DNA of 64,000 nt from CAZNSX01 sp964575845 (GTDB lineage: Bacteria; UBA8248; CAZNSX01): contig CAZNSX010000003.1 in the NCBI GenBank assembly GCA_964575845.1, positions 496,001 through 560,000 of the forward strand, given 5' to 3'. How positions within the stretch are numbered: the stretch's first letter is position 1; each line of letters begins with the position of its first letter. Shown one piece after another: positions 25,966 to 34,456 of this stretch. A program made the position numbers and the translations under genes. A model generated the notes under the pieces. It was not told where the DNA came from, did not search any database, and saw nothing but the letters and a program-made list of their open reading frames with translations.

Positions 25966-27396
25966 CTACTTATTTTTCACCGCGGCGAAGAATGTGCCGC
26001 CCCGGCGGCGCACAACAAAGAGAATGCTCTCATCGGCCTTGGCCTCTTCGAGGGCATCCTGGAATTCCTGCAGGTTCTTAACGGGCTTCTTGTTCACCTC
26101 CTGAATGACGTCGCCCTGCCGAATGCCTCCCTCATGAGCGGGACTGCCCTCCTGCACCTCTGTAACGACAATCCCCTCTTTCACATCAATTCCGAAGCGC
26201 CCGGCGAGCTCAGGGCTCAGCTCCTCCACCTCCATTCCGAGAGCCTCTTCCATTTCTTCGGCCCTGGCCATCTCGGTGAGTTTATCGAGAGTAACAGTAA
26301 GGGTCAGGGTCTTGCCCTCGCGAATGACCTTCACGGTAGCCGTGGAGCCCGGCTTGTGTACAGCTACCACCCTTGGGAGCTCGCTTGCGGACTCTATGGG
26401 CTTTCCGTCAAATTCGATGATGACATCCTCCCGCTTGACCCCGGCCTTATCCGCCGGCCCTCCTTTGACCACGTTCGTTACGAGAGCTCCTTTAGTGTCC
26501 TTCAGCTTCAAGGCTTCGGCCAGAGCGGGGGTTATCCTCTGAATTGTGACCCCGATTCGTCCCCTGTTAACGCTGCCCTTTGTCTTGAGGTCAATGAGGA
26601 TCTCCTTGGCAATGTTGATGGGGGTGGCAAAGCCGATGCCTATGTTCCCGGGGGTCCTCGAACGGCTGAATATGGCCGTATTTATCCCCACAACCTCACC
26701 TCGGACATTCAGCAGGGGGCCGCCGGAGTTTCCGGGGTTTATGGAAGCATCGGTCTGGATGAAATCGTCATAGGGGCCCGAGCCGATGACGCGTCCCTTC
26801 GCGCTCACCACCCCGACGGTCACTGTATGGGAGAGGCCAAAAGGGTTCCCTATGGCCATGACCCAGTCGCCCACCTCGAGCTCGTCCGAATCCCCCAGCT
26901 TGGCCACGGGGAGTTCCTCCGGGGCATCGACCTTTATGAGGGCGATGTCCGTCTTGGAGTCTTTGCCCACAACCTTGGCCTCAAACTCCCGCTCATCGGC
27001 CAGCTTGACCTTTATCTCGGTGGCGTTCTCGATAACATGGTTGTTGGTGAGAATGTAGCCCTCCTTGTCGATGATGAATCCCGAGCCGAGGCTCTGCCTT
27101 TGGAACGGCCGCTCTGGCGCCCCCCTGAAGCGACGGCGGAAGAACTCCCAGAAGTCCTCGAACGGGTCTTCCCCGAAGGGACTCTGGAAGGGAAGGCGGG
27201 GCTTTACCACCTGAGTGGTAGAGACGTTGACCACGGTGGGCTTTTGAGATTTCGCGATATCTACGAAGATCCGTGTGCCCACGGGACTCTCGGAGACTGC
27301 CGCCTGAGTAGCTTGAGCAGCCAGGATGAGAGCTGTTCCAAAGGCGAACACCAGCCCCAAACTGAACCCTAAACGCGGAAAGATGCGGTACCTCAT
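25966..27396 (-). CDS. degP: HtrA/DegP-family periplasmic serine protease (first of tandem pair)
   Basis: 476 residues with a signal peptide (LGLVFAFGTALILAAQATQA), a protease domain with His120 (TNNHVI), Asp150 (SKTDIALIK) and Ser224 (GNSGGPL), and two PDZ domains. The second ends IQEVNKKPVKNLQEF, the usual Do-type ending. The segment between signal and catalytic His contains a Phe-rich FGEDPFEDFWEFFRRRF stretch typical of the DegP LA loop. It is the promoter-proximal gene of the htrA pair and is divergent from the PGI/PMI gene. Function: periplasmic quality control. Confidence 0.95.
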   Translation of the reverse strand: MRYRIFPRLGFSLGLVFAFGTALILAAQATQAAVSESPVGTRIFVDIAKSQKPTVVNVSTTQVVKPRLPFQSPFGEDPFEDFWEFFRRRFRGAPERPFQRQSLGSGFIIDKEGYILTNNHVIENATEIKVKLADEREFEAKVVGKDSKTDIALIKVDAPEELPVAKLGDSDELEVGDWVMAIGNPFGLSHTVTVGVVSAKGRVIGSGPYDDFIQTDASINPGNSGGPLLNVRGEVVGINTAIFSRSRTPGNIGIGFATPINIAKEILIDLKTKGSVNRGRIGVTIQRITPALAEALKLKDTKGALVTNVVKGGPADKAGVKREDVIIEFDGKPIESASELPRVVAVHKPGSTATVKVIREGKTLTLTVTLDKLTEMARAEEMEEALGMEVEELSPELAGRFGIDVKEGIVVTEVQEGSPAHEGGIRQGDVIQEVNKKPVKNLQEFQDALEEAKADESILFVVRRRGGTFFAAVKNK

Positions 27397-27463
27397 GGTT
27401 CCTCCTTAACCACCTGTCCTCCTGGTGGAGAGTTTGAGAAATTCAAGTGACCTAACCATAGAA

Positions 27464-27492
27464 ATATTATCACTACTGAATCCATCTCTCAA
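27464..27492 (-). promoter_or_regulatory. Putative promoter for the htrA pair
   Basis: On the minus strand, TTGAGA (plus coordinates 27487-27492) and TAATAT (27464-27469) are spaced by 17 bases, about 70 bases before the htrA start. It fits sigma70; no clear sigmaE-type motif was recognised. Confidence 0.5.
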
Positions 27493-27519
27493 GGCCGTTC
27501 AGGCTTCGCCAAAAGGATC

Positions 27520-27548
27520 TTGACAGAGGAGGCTTCGGATGTTAATTA
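27520..27548 (+). promoter_or_regulatory. Putative sigma70 promoter for PGI/PMI-lepB
   Basis: TTGACA (27520-27525), 17-base spacer, TAATTA (27543-27548), about 75 bases before the GTG of the PGI/PMI gene. It diverges from the htrA promoter, giving a compact intergenic control region. Confidence 0.55.
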
Positions 27549-27566
27549 AATTTTTTAGTGCGTCGA

Positions 27567-27599
27567 CCCCTGGCCGGAGCGCAAGGGGATATTTTTTTT
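27567..27599 (+). terminator. Possible leader terminator before PGI/PMI
   Basis: CCCCT (27567-27571) can pair with AGGGG (27584-27588), followed by ATATTTTTTTT. The 12-base loop makes it weak. Lying between promoter and gene, it could act as an attenuator or just be a T-tract. Confidence 0.3.
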
Positions 27600-27622
27600 G
27601 AGATAACGGATGGGCTAAGCCC

Positions 27623-28732
27623 GTGAATTTTTTCAATTATGTCCGGGCGGCCGCCGCGTTGGACCGCTCGGGCATGTCGCGTTGCCTGGGTGACTTTCCG
27701 CGGCAGCTGAAGGAGGCGGCTGATATCGGCCGCTCCTCTGGCCTCCCTTCCCGGGTCAGGGGGGTGCGGGCCGTGGTTGTGGCGGGGATGGGAGGCTCGG
27801 CAATCGGGGGAGAGCTTCTGACGAACTCCCTCCAGGGGCAATTGAGGGTTCCCCTTGTGGTGGTCCGCTCTTATTACCTTCCTGCCTGGGTTGATAGCCG
27901 AACCCTGGTCATAGCGGTGAGCTACTCCGGCAATACTGAGGAGACCATGAGCGCTTTGCGGGATTCCCTGAGCCGCGAAGCCAAAGTGGCCGTTATAACC
28001 AGCGGCGGGGTTATGAAGAGTCTCGCATTGAGGGAGGGCCTTCCGCTCACCGTTATCCCCGGCGGCCTTCCTCCCCGCGCGGCCCTGGGATACCTCTTGG
28101 TGCCCTTGCTTCTCATGCTGGAGCGTCTTGGCCTTGTCGGGCCTCAAGAGGCCTCGCTGGAGGAGAGCGTCAACCTGCTGAACCGGCTCGGGGCTGCCTA
28201 CGGGCTCTCGGAAAGAAGGAAGGGAAACTCCGCCCGAGACCTGGCCGAGAAGCTTGAGGGGAAGATTCCGCTCATCTGGGGAAGTGCTCTCGGCACCGCA
28301 GCCATAGCTTTCAGGTGGAAAACCCAGCTTCTTGAAAACAGCAAGGTCTGGGCCGCGAGCGGTGAGCTTCCTGAGATGACCCACAATGAGGTCATGGGGT
28401 GGGAGAGAGGGGAGCGTTCCATTAGCCGCTCATTCTTCGGGGTCTTCCTTGCCGACCGGGGTGACCACCCGAGGGTGAAGCAACGCATGGAAATAACCCG
28501 AAGGCTCCTCGCTCCCGTCCTTGCTGGTTGCACTACCATCCGCTCCAAGAGCGGGAGCCCCTTGGCCCGCCTCTTCTCCCTCACTTACCTGGGAGATTGG
28601 GTGAGTTTCTATTTGGCCCTCTTAAATGGTGTTGACCCCACACCCGTGGCCTCTATAGAGGCCATTAAGGCCATGATGAAAGGAAGGCCCAAACAGGAGG
28701 TAAGACTTGGCAAAGCGCCACAAGAGGGTTGA
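27623..28732 (+). CDS. Bifunctional phosphoglucose/phosphomannose isomerase
   Basis: A 369-residue PGI/PMI of the small archaeal/bacterial type (two SIS domains). Motifs: VVVAGMGGSAIGGELL, VVRSYYLPAW, AVSYSGNTEETMSAL (the first SIS phosphate loop) and FRWKTQLLENSKVWA with ELPEMTHNEVMGW, where the Glu and His are catalytic. It interconverts glucose-6-P, fructose-6-P and mannose-6-P in the cytosol, linking glycolysis with GDP-mannose and polysaccharide synthesis. It begins with GTG. lepB starts inside its last codons with a strong AGGAGGTAA site, so the pair are coupled. Confidence 0.93.
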   Translation: MNFFNYVRAAAALDRSGMSRCLGDFPRQLKEAADIGRSSGLPSRVRGVRAVVVAGMGGSAIGGELLTNSLQGQLRVPLVVVRSYYLPAWVDSRTLVIAVSYSGNTEETMSALRDSLSREAKVAVITSGGVMKSLALREGLPLTVIPGGLPPRAALGYLLVPLLLMLERLGLVGPQEASLEESVNLLNRLGAAYGLSERRKGNSARDLAEKLEGKIPLIWGSALGTAAIAFRWKTQLLENSKVWAASGELPEMTHNEVMGWERGERSISRSFFGVFLADRGDHPRVKQRMEITRRLLAPVLAGCTTIRSKSGSPLARLFSLTYLGDWVSFYLALLNGVDPTPVASIEAIKAMMKGRPKQEVRLGKAPQEG

Positions 28733-29336
28733 GGCCCCCCCCGAAGATAAGGCTCCCGCCGCCCCCGCCAAGAAGAAATCTCTCATAAGAGAATATGCGG
28801 AAGCCATAATCATAGCCCTTGTGCTTGCCCTGGTGGTGCGCACCTTTGTAGTCCAGGCCTTCAAGATACCTTCGGGCTCCATGGAGAACACCCTTCTAGT
28901 TGGGGACCACATCCTCGTGAACAAGTTCATCTACCGGTTCCGAGAGCCCGCGCGAGGGGATGTAATTGTTTTCAAGTTTCCCAGGGATGAGAGCCGCGAT
29001 TTTATAAAACGGGTTATAGGCCTGCCGGGGGAGATGGTAGAGGTCCGAGGCCGCGAGGTATTGATAAACGGAAGAGCCCTCAAGGAGCCCTACGCCATCC
29101 ATAACCGCCTGGGGCCCCAAGGCATGTTCTCCGGGCGGGAGCAGTTCGGACCCTTTCGCGTGCCAGCCGATAGCCTCTTCATGATGGGCGATAACCGCGA
29201 CAACAGTCTAGACAGTCGCGCCTGGGGTCCCCTGAAAATTGGAAAGATAAAGGGCGTTGCCTTCCTCATCTACTGGTCATGGAACAGCGAGCGGGGTTGG
29301 GTGCGTTGGGGAAGGCTGGGCAAGATCATCCGTTGA
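28707..29336 (+). CDS. lepB: Signal peptidase I
   Basis: 209 residues. The catalytic Ser is Ser58 in IPSGSMENTL and the Lys is Lys101 in RDFIKRVIGLPGE; the GDNRDNSLDSR box E is intact near the C-terminus. A single N-terminal membrane segment (IIIALVLALVVRTFVVQ) follows a Lys/Pro-rich cytoplasmic leader, and the catalytic domain faces the periplasm. The start is TTG at 28707, five bases after AGGAGGTAA. Its 3' end overlaps the oppositely oriented glycosyltransferase by 11 bases. Confidence 0.95.
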   Translation: MAKRHKRVEAPPEDKAPAAPAKKKSLIREYAEAIIIALVLALVVRTFVVQAFKIPSGSMENTLLVGDHILVNKFIYRFREPARGDVIVFKFPRDESRDFIKRVIGLPGEMVEVRGREVLINGRALKEPYAIHNRLGPQGMFSGREQFGPFRVPADSLFMMGDNRDNSLDSRAWGPLKIGKIKGVAFLIYWSWNSERGWVRWGRLGKIIR

Positions 29337-30327
29337 GGGCTCCCTCCCACCAGAGGGCGGAAAGCGCACTGGCGACCGTTCCTTCATCTATATCTTCCAG
29401 CCACCCCCTACCCGTGCTTTCGTTATCAAAAGATTCCCCTGCTGATAGCTTCTCATAGCCCCGCCAGATAACCCTGACCCTCTCTCCTATGGGTCCCCAG
29501 ACGCGCGGGTCCGTGGGCCCGAATAGGGCAACGGTGGGAATGCCCAGCAGGGCGGCCAGATGGGTTACACCGGAATCATTTCCCAGATAAAGGGATGCGC
29601 GCGCCAGGAGAGCTGCCAGCACCTTAAGGGGTGGCTCTTCCAGAAGGCTGACCGTTTCCCGCCTGAGCCGGCTTAAGACCTCTGCCGCCCTCTTCCCATC
29701 GGCAGGGCCAGAGATGAGAATAACCTTTATGCCAAGGGCTTCTCGGGCCCAGCGGGCAAGTGCGGCGAAACGCCCGGCGGCCCAGCATTTGTTGCGGCTT
29801 CCCCCACCGGGGTGAATGGCGATAAAGGCTTCATCAAGGAGGCCCCTCTCTTCGAGGAATGCCCTCGCATCGGCATCTTCCGCTGCTGAGAGCGTGAGGC
29901 CGGGCTTTTTTGGCAAGGGTTTAAGGCCCAGGGGGGAGAGGGCCTGCAGAAGATGCTCTGAGGCGTGGGTTAAAGACCCTCGCGGGGGGTGGGGGTCGGC
30001 CCCGATGAACTCCCCTCGGAAAAGCCCCTTCAGGTGCTCCCTGAGCGCGGCCCCGCACCAGGCTATAAGGGTATCGAAGGGCTCAAGATAACTCATCGAA
30101 TCCTTGCTAAGGAGCCTTCCGGGACGAAAGATGGGGGCCATGGGGCCTGCTTCCACGGAGTGGGCCTCCTGGATGAGGCCCCCTGCTTTGAGCAGAGCCA
30201 CCCTCTCCGGGTAGCCCGCCATCTCGGACCTTGCTCCAGGAAAGCGCTCCTTCAGGGCTGCAAGGGCCGGAAGCGTGAGAAGAGTGTCCCCGAGGCCACC
30301 GGCCCTCACAATGAGAGCTCTCCTCAG
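29326..30327 (-). CDS. Glycosyltransferase family 9 (heptosyltransferase-like)
   Basis: A GT-B enzyme of the ADP-heptose:LPS heptosyltransferase family, normally acting on the inner-membrane face in LPS core or other glycan assembly. Motifs: RAGGLGDTLLTLPALAAL, AIHPGGGSRNKCW, KVILISGPAD, LYLGNDSGVTHLAALLGIPTVALFGPTDPRVWGP. The first conventional start (GTG, 30309) would cut off the first beta strand. A CTG at 30327 overlaps the rsmA stop (CTGA) and follows GGGAGGGAGGAG. It restores the expected N-terminus RRALIVRAGGLGD, so I extend to it. The acceptor is unknown. Confidence 0.85.
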   Translation of the reverse strand: MRRALIVRAGGLGDTLLTLPALAALKERFPGARSEMAGYPERVALLKAGGLIQEAHSVEAGPMAPIFRPGRLLSKDSMSYLEPFDTLIAWCGAALREHLKGLFRGEFIGADPHPPRGSLTHASEHLLQALSPLGLKPLPKKPGLTLSAAEDADARAFLEERGLLDEAFIAIHPGGGSRNKCWAAGRFAALARWAREALGIKVILISGPADGKRAAEVLSRLRRETVSLLEEPPLKVLAALLARASLYLGNDSGVTHLAALLGIPTVALFGPTDPRVWGPIGERVRVIWRGYEKLSAGESFDNESTGRGWLEDIDEGTVASALSALWWEGALNG

Positions 30328-31133
30328 GGCTCCTCCCTCCCCGAAAGCCCCTCCCAGAGGAGGTCGCTCAAGCGAGCAAACTCAGAAAGGGATAGAGTCT
30401 CGGCCCGGCGGCCGGGATCTATCTGTGCCAGGGTAAGGAGTTCCCTCAAGGTTTCCTGGGTGACGCCTGTCTTGAGAAAATGCCTGAGGTTATTGAGAAG
30501 TGTCTTCCGCCGGTGGGCGAAGGCCGCCCTAACCGTGCGGAAAAAAAACCCTTCATCCCGCACCTCGATTCTGGGTTCCCGCAAGGGGGTTATTCTCAGA
30601 ACGGCCGACTCCACCTTGGGGATAGGCCTGAAGGCTTTGGCGGGCACGGTGAGGCACTGGGAAGCCTCCGCCCAGTACTGGATCGTGAGGGAGAGGGAGC
30701 CATAATCCTTCCCTCCGGGCAGCGCTGTTATGCGGTCGGCCACCTCTTTCTGTATCATGATGATCATGTCGGCTATGAAAGAGCGGTATCTCAACAGGTG
30801 TAGGATGATAGCGGATGCGGCGTAGTAGGGTAGGTTTGATACAACCTTAAGCCCTGGGCCGAGTTTCCGTGGGTCAAAAGCGAGGGCATTTTCGTTAAGA
30901 ACTTCCACCCGAGGTTCTTCCGCAAAAGACCTCCTGAGAAGATCAGCCAGCCCCTTGTCTATCTCCAGGGCCACCACCCGACCCGCCCTCCGGGCCAGGG
31001 CCCGAGTAAGGACGCCCTTTCCCGCTCCCACCTCAAGGACGGTGTCCTCGGGAGAGAGGGCCGCTAACTTAAGGATTCGCTCCCTTATGGAGAGGTCTCT
31101 CAGAAAGTGTTGCCCGAGACGCCTCCTGGCCAT
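30324..31133 (-). CDS. rsmA: 16S rRNA (adenine1518/1519-N6) dimethyltransferase
   Basis: KsgA/RsmA, 269 residues, dimethylates two adenines in the 3' hairpin of 16S rRNA during 30S maturation. The N-terminus RRRLGQHFLRD, the SAM motif LEVGAGKGVLTRAL, the VLNENAL acidic motif and the catalytic NLPYY (motif IV) are all present. The C-terminal helical domain has FRTVRAAFAHRRKTLLNNL. It lies first in a two-gene minus-strand unit with the glycosyltransferase, whose likely CTG start overlaps its stop. Confidence 0.96.
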   Translation of the reverse strand: MARRRLGQHFLRDLSIRERILKLAALSPEDTVLEVGAGKGVLTRALARRAGRVVALEIDKGLADLLRRSFAEEPRVEVLNENALAFDPRKLGPGLKVVSNLPYYAASAIILHLLRYRSFIADMIIMIQKEVADRITALPGGKDYGSLSLTIQYWAEASQCLTVPAKAFRPIPKVESAVLRITPLREPRIEVRDEGFFFRTVRAAFAHRRKTLLNNLRHFLKTGVTQETLRELLTLAQIDPGRRAETLSLSEFARLSDLLWEGLSGREEP

Positions 31134-31207
31134 GGCTATATCCCCCGGTCCTTGACAAGACCCGCCTTCTCCTCTAAAAGGGGTCTAGCGCCGCCCGCTC
31201 TGGAGCC

Positions 31208-32560
31208 ATGAGAGACCCCTACGAGAAAGTCTTCTATCTTGCTGCAGCCTTTCTGGCTCTTCTGGCCCTCCTCAATCTCACTCCCTCGCGGCCCTCCTTT
31301 GGGGAGAGCAGCGAGGTCCTTCCCCCGAGGGGGGCCGGGCTAGAGAAGTTCCCCCTGAGGAAGGAGCCTGCTTCCCGGCCTGAGTCATATGTCTCCAGTG
31401 AAGAGCCTTCATCCTCACATTATCCTACACCCCTTCTTGCTGTTCAGCTACTGAACCTTGAGGGGGATAGCCCTGAGGAACTGAGACAGACTTTCCGGGA
31501 TCTTCGCCGCCTGGGGGCTAACACGATAATTCTCAGAGTCTTTAAGAACAAAGACGACTCTCCCCTTCTGTCCTCCTCCTCACCATCTGGCCCCGAGGCG
31601 GGAGTCTACTTCAAGACTGAAGAGGCTCCTTTTCTAGGTGATATTCTGGGCCTTGCCCTCGATGCCGCCCGTAGTGAGGGACTCAGGCTCTTTGCCTGGA
31701 TGAGTACCCTCTACGCTGACTGGGTCCTGGAGAAAAACCCCGATATGGCCGGCTATCGTTTTTCCCTGAGGAGGAGGCACCTTGAGCGGAACGAGCGCCT
31801 CGACCCCTTCCATCCGGGTGTAAGGCAGTATCTGCGGGGGGTTTTCCGGGATCTCGCCCGCTACCCTCTGGACGGAATCTTGATCCAGGATGACCTTATA
31901 CTCCGCCACACAGAAGGTTACGGGCCCCACGCTGACCGTCTCTATAGAAATACCTTCGGCGCTGCCATCGAGCCTGAAGCCATGTACCAGGGTATCCATC
32001 CTGACTCCGAGGGAATTTTTCGTGTCGCCCGTTATACTGATAAATTTTGGCGATGGACCCTTTGGCGGAACCGCGAGCTCTTTTTTTTGGCCGAGGACCT
32101 AATGGGTACCTTTAGGGCACTTAACCCGAAAGCAAAAATTTGTCTGAACGTCTTCTATGAGGCGGTGCTGGACCCCCGAAATGCCCTCGCGTGGATGGCC
32201 TTCGACCTTAAGAGGGCGAGTGGACTTCCGGTAGATTATTTTGCCCTTATGGCATATCACCGCCAGATTTCCCGGGAGCTGGCCATTCCTTTGGAGGAGT
32301 CCCTCGGGTTGCTCAGGCAGATGGCCTCCTCGGGCGCGCTCGGGGTGCGGGGGAGGGAGCGCATTCTCCTTAAGGTTCAAACCCTCGACTGGGCAACCGG
32401 AGAGGAGGTCCCCCCGGAGGAGCTAGAGAGGGCGGTAAGGGCTGCGCTCTCGGGAGGTGCCCTTAATCTGGCTCTGGTGGCCCGTCTCGTCTGTCCCCTC
32501 TCCCCGGCCTTGGTCCGTGGCCTTCAAGTTGCCCGAAGTTATCTCAAAAACGAGAAATAG
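31208..32560 (+). CDS. Membrane-anchored glycoside-hydrolase-like TIM-barrel protein (PgaB C-domain/GH153-like)
   Basis: 450 residues. An N-terminal hydrophobic segment (VFYLAAAFLALLALLNL) is followed by a Ser/Pro linker, then a barrel-like domain: LRRLGANTIILRVF, LRLFAWMSTLYADW, DPFHPGVRQYLRGVFRDL and the signature DGILIQDDLILR. Later come KICLNVFYEAVLDP and FALMAYHR. The DG-I/V-L-x-x-D-D motif and domain order resemble the C-terminal hydrolase domain of PgaB (poly-beta-1,6-GlcNAc processing) and related GHL families. No deacetylase domain and no pga genes are present. The substrate is unknown; a periplasmic polysaccharide is the best guess. Confidence 0.7.
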   Translation: MRDPYEKVFYLAAAFLALLALLNLTPSRPSFGESSEVLPPRGAGLEKFPLRKEPASRPESYVSSEEPSSSHYPTPLLAVQLLNLEGDSPEELRQTFRDLRRLGANTIILRVFKNKDDSPLLSSSSPSGPEAGVYFKTEEAPFLGDILGLALDAARSEGLRLFAWMSTLYADWVLEKNPDMAGYRFSLRRRHLERNERLDPFHPGVRQYLRGVFRDLARYPLDGILIQDDLILRHTEGYGPHADRLYRNTFGAAIEPEAMYQGIHPDSEGIFRVARYTDKFWRWTLWRNRELFFLAEDLMGTFRALNPKAKICLNVFYEAVLDPRNALAWMAFDLKRASGLPVDYFALMAYHRQISRELAIPLEESLGLLRQMASSGALGVRGRERILLKVQTLDWATGEEVPPEELERAVRAALSGGALNLALVARLVCPLSPALVRGLQVARSYLKNEK

Positions 32561-33042
32561 CCTTGGACTTTTGATGCATTTTTAGCTTGACATATGCAGG
32601 AGGAGGCTATACATAATTTATGTAATACAATTATACAATATGAATTCGTGGGTTCATCTAATCATTGAACCTGCGCTCTCTTCCCTCTTCAAGGGGGAGG
32701 AAATTCCGCACAAGGAATCAGACCTGCTCTGAGCTCGGGCGGAGAAGGGGTTTAACTCCCTCATAAAATATGGACTTAATGTCAAGAGCAGGGCATTTCA
32801 CCGAATCAGTTCCCATCCATACTTTCTTGATCGTTCAGGGCAGATGAGAACTTCTAGGCAAAATATTTCTTCAACGACAGTCGGCTTGAGGTTCTGAGAG
32901 GGAGGTTTCAGCCTTTGCCTCAAAATATCTTCATCCTGCATACTGAGGAGGGCTAAAAAAAGGACTTAGGCTTGAGGCGTTATGGGTTTGTTATTTAAGG
33001 TGAGCCTCTGCCGCGAGCAAGTGGCGAATGAGGAGGTCCAGC
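32561..33042 (+). promoter_or_regulatory. Long AT-rich leader of the TCA gene cluster, with promoter
   Basis: No coding region is seen. TTGACA at 32587-32592 with CATAAT at 32612-32617 (19-base spacing), or TACATA at 32610 (17-base spacing), is a likely promoter. A perfect hairpin GGTTCA/TGAACC lies at 32651-32671. The leader from promoter to the citrate synthase ATG would be about 410 bases, much longer than elsewhere in the window, and its lower G+C stands out. AGGAGGT at 33031-33037 is the ribosome-binding site. I did not recognise a known riboswitch. Confidence 0.5.
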
Positions 33043-34323
33043 ATGGCTACATTAAAAGAGAAACTGGCTCAGCTGATACCCCCCTTCAGGGAGGAAGTCA
33101 GGGCTCTGGTCAAGGAACATGGCGCTAAGAAGCTCTCAGATGTGACAGTGGCTCAGGCATACGGCGGCATGAGGGGCGTCAAGGGCATGATCTGCGACAC
33201 CTCTGTGGTAGAGCCTGAGGATGGTCTCATCATCCGGGGAATTCCGATTGCCAAGCTGACCGACAAGATCCCGGAGGAAATTTTCTATCTCCTATGTACA
33301 GGGGAGCTTCCCGATAAGGCCGCCTTGCAATCTCTTCAGAAGGAACTCAAGGCCCGCTCGGAGGTCCCCTCCTACGTTTGGGATGTGCTCAGAGCGATGC
33401 CAGAAGACTCTCACCCTATGGCCATGTTCAGCATGGGCATCCTCGCAATGGAGCGGGAGTCTGTCTTCAGGCAAAAGTATGATGAGGGCGTTAAGAGGGA
33501 TCAGTACTGGGAGTACATCCTTGAGGACTCACTCAATCTCCTCGGCAGGCTGCCCTCGCTCGGGGCGGGCGTATACCGAATTCGGTTCAAGAAGGGCGAC
33601 CTGGTACCCCCTGACCCCAAGCTCGACTGGGCTGGAGATTACGCCCGCATGACCGGCATCCCCGACCCAAAGGGCGAGTTTGCAAACCTCATGCGACTCT
33701 ACTTCACCCTCCACTGCGACCACGAGGGCGGAAACGTCAGTGCTTTCACCTCCTTCACCGTGGCCTCTGCGCTCTCCGACCCCTTTTACGCCGCCTCCGC
33801 GGGGTTGAACGGCCTGGCCGGCCCGCTGCACGGCTTGGCCAACCAGGAGTGTCTCGGGTTCGTCCTGAACATCAGGGAGAAGTACAAGGGAGTTCCCGGG
33901 GATGAAGAGCTCAAGAAGTTCACCTGGGATACTCTAAATAGCGGCCAGGTTATTCCGGGGTACGGACATGCTGTTCTCCGGGCTACCGACCCCCGCTTCA
34001 TAGCCTTCAATGCCTTCGGAAAGCGCGTTTGTCCCGATGATGATGTCTTTAAGATCGTGGACCGGCTCTATGCCTTGGTCCCTGACATCCTGAAAGAGCA
34101 TGGCAAGGCCAAGAACCCTTACCCCAACGTGGATGCGGGCTCTGGGGCCCTTCTCTACCACTTCGGCATGACTGAGTTTCCCTACTACACCGTGCTCTTC
34201 GGCATCTCCAGATGTCTGGGCTTCTGCTCCCAGATGCTCGTGAACCGGGCTCTGATGCTCCCCATCACCCGTCCCAAGTCGGTCAGCACCGAGTGGGTCA
34301 AGCAGGAGGTGGCAAAGGCATAG
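33043..34323 (+). CDS. gltA: Citrate synthase, eukaryote-like type
   Basis: Condenses acetyl-CoA and oxaloacetate. 426 residues from ATG 33043 (AGGAGGT five bases upstream). The N-terminus MATLKEKLAQLIPPFREEV and internal features match mitochondrial-type citrate synthases more than the E. coli GltA type. Catalytic residues are His263 (GPLHGLANQE), His309 (PGYGHAVLRATDPR) and Asp364 (NVDAGSGALLYHFGM). CDHEGGNVSAFT is also present. Eukaryote-like citrate synthases are known in Geobacter and relatives. It leads a cluster running through the TCA enzymes; a nested hairpin lies between it and icd. Confidence 0.95.
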   Translation: MATLKEKLAQLIPPFREEVRALVKEHGAKKLSDVTVAQAYGGMRGVKGMICDTSVVEPEDGLIIRGIPIAKLTDKIPEEIFYLLCTGELPDKAALQSLQKELKARSEVPSYVWDVLRAMPEDSHPMAMFSMGILAMERESVFRQKYDEGVKRDQYWEYILEDSLNLLGRLPSLGAGVYRIRFKKGDLVPPDPKLDWAGDYARMTGIPDPKGEFANLMRLYFTLHCDHEGGNVSAFTSFTVASALSDPFYAASAGLNGLAGPLHGLANQECLGFVLNIREKYKGVPGDEELKKFTWDTLNSGQVIPGYGHAVLRATDPRFIAFNAFGKRVCPDDDVFKIVDRLYALVPDILKEHGKAKNPYPNVDAGSGALLYHFGMTEFPYYTVLFGISRCLGFCSQMLVNRALMLPITRPKSVSTEWVKQEVAKA

Positions 34324-34356
34324 GAGGAAAAATTTCGCAGGATATTTCTTAGGGAG

Positions 34357-34398
34357 CCAGGGGTCAAACGCGGGCCAAGGTTTGAAATGTGCCCCTGG
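34357..34398 (+). promoter_or_regulatory. Nested hairpin in the gltA-icd spacer
   Basis: CCAGGGG (34357-34363) pairs with CCCCTGG (34392-34398), and directly inside it TCAAAC (34364-34369) pairs with GTTTGA (34380-34385), with a one-sided 6-base bulge. There is no T-run, so this is probably a processing, stability or regulatory element rather than a terminator. Confidence 0.55.
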
Positions 34399-34456
34399 AG
34401 AGTGAGCCCTTCGCTTTGTTCGCGGGAGCTCTTAGCTTTCAATAAAGGAGTTTTCC

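Noticed and set aside
26134..27372. Plus-strand open frame (412 codons) opposite degP
   Set aside because: Antisense of an HtrA gene with intact catalytic triad; no independent features.
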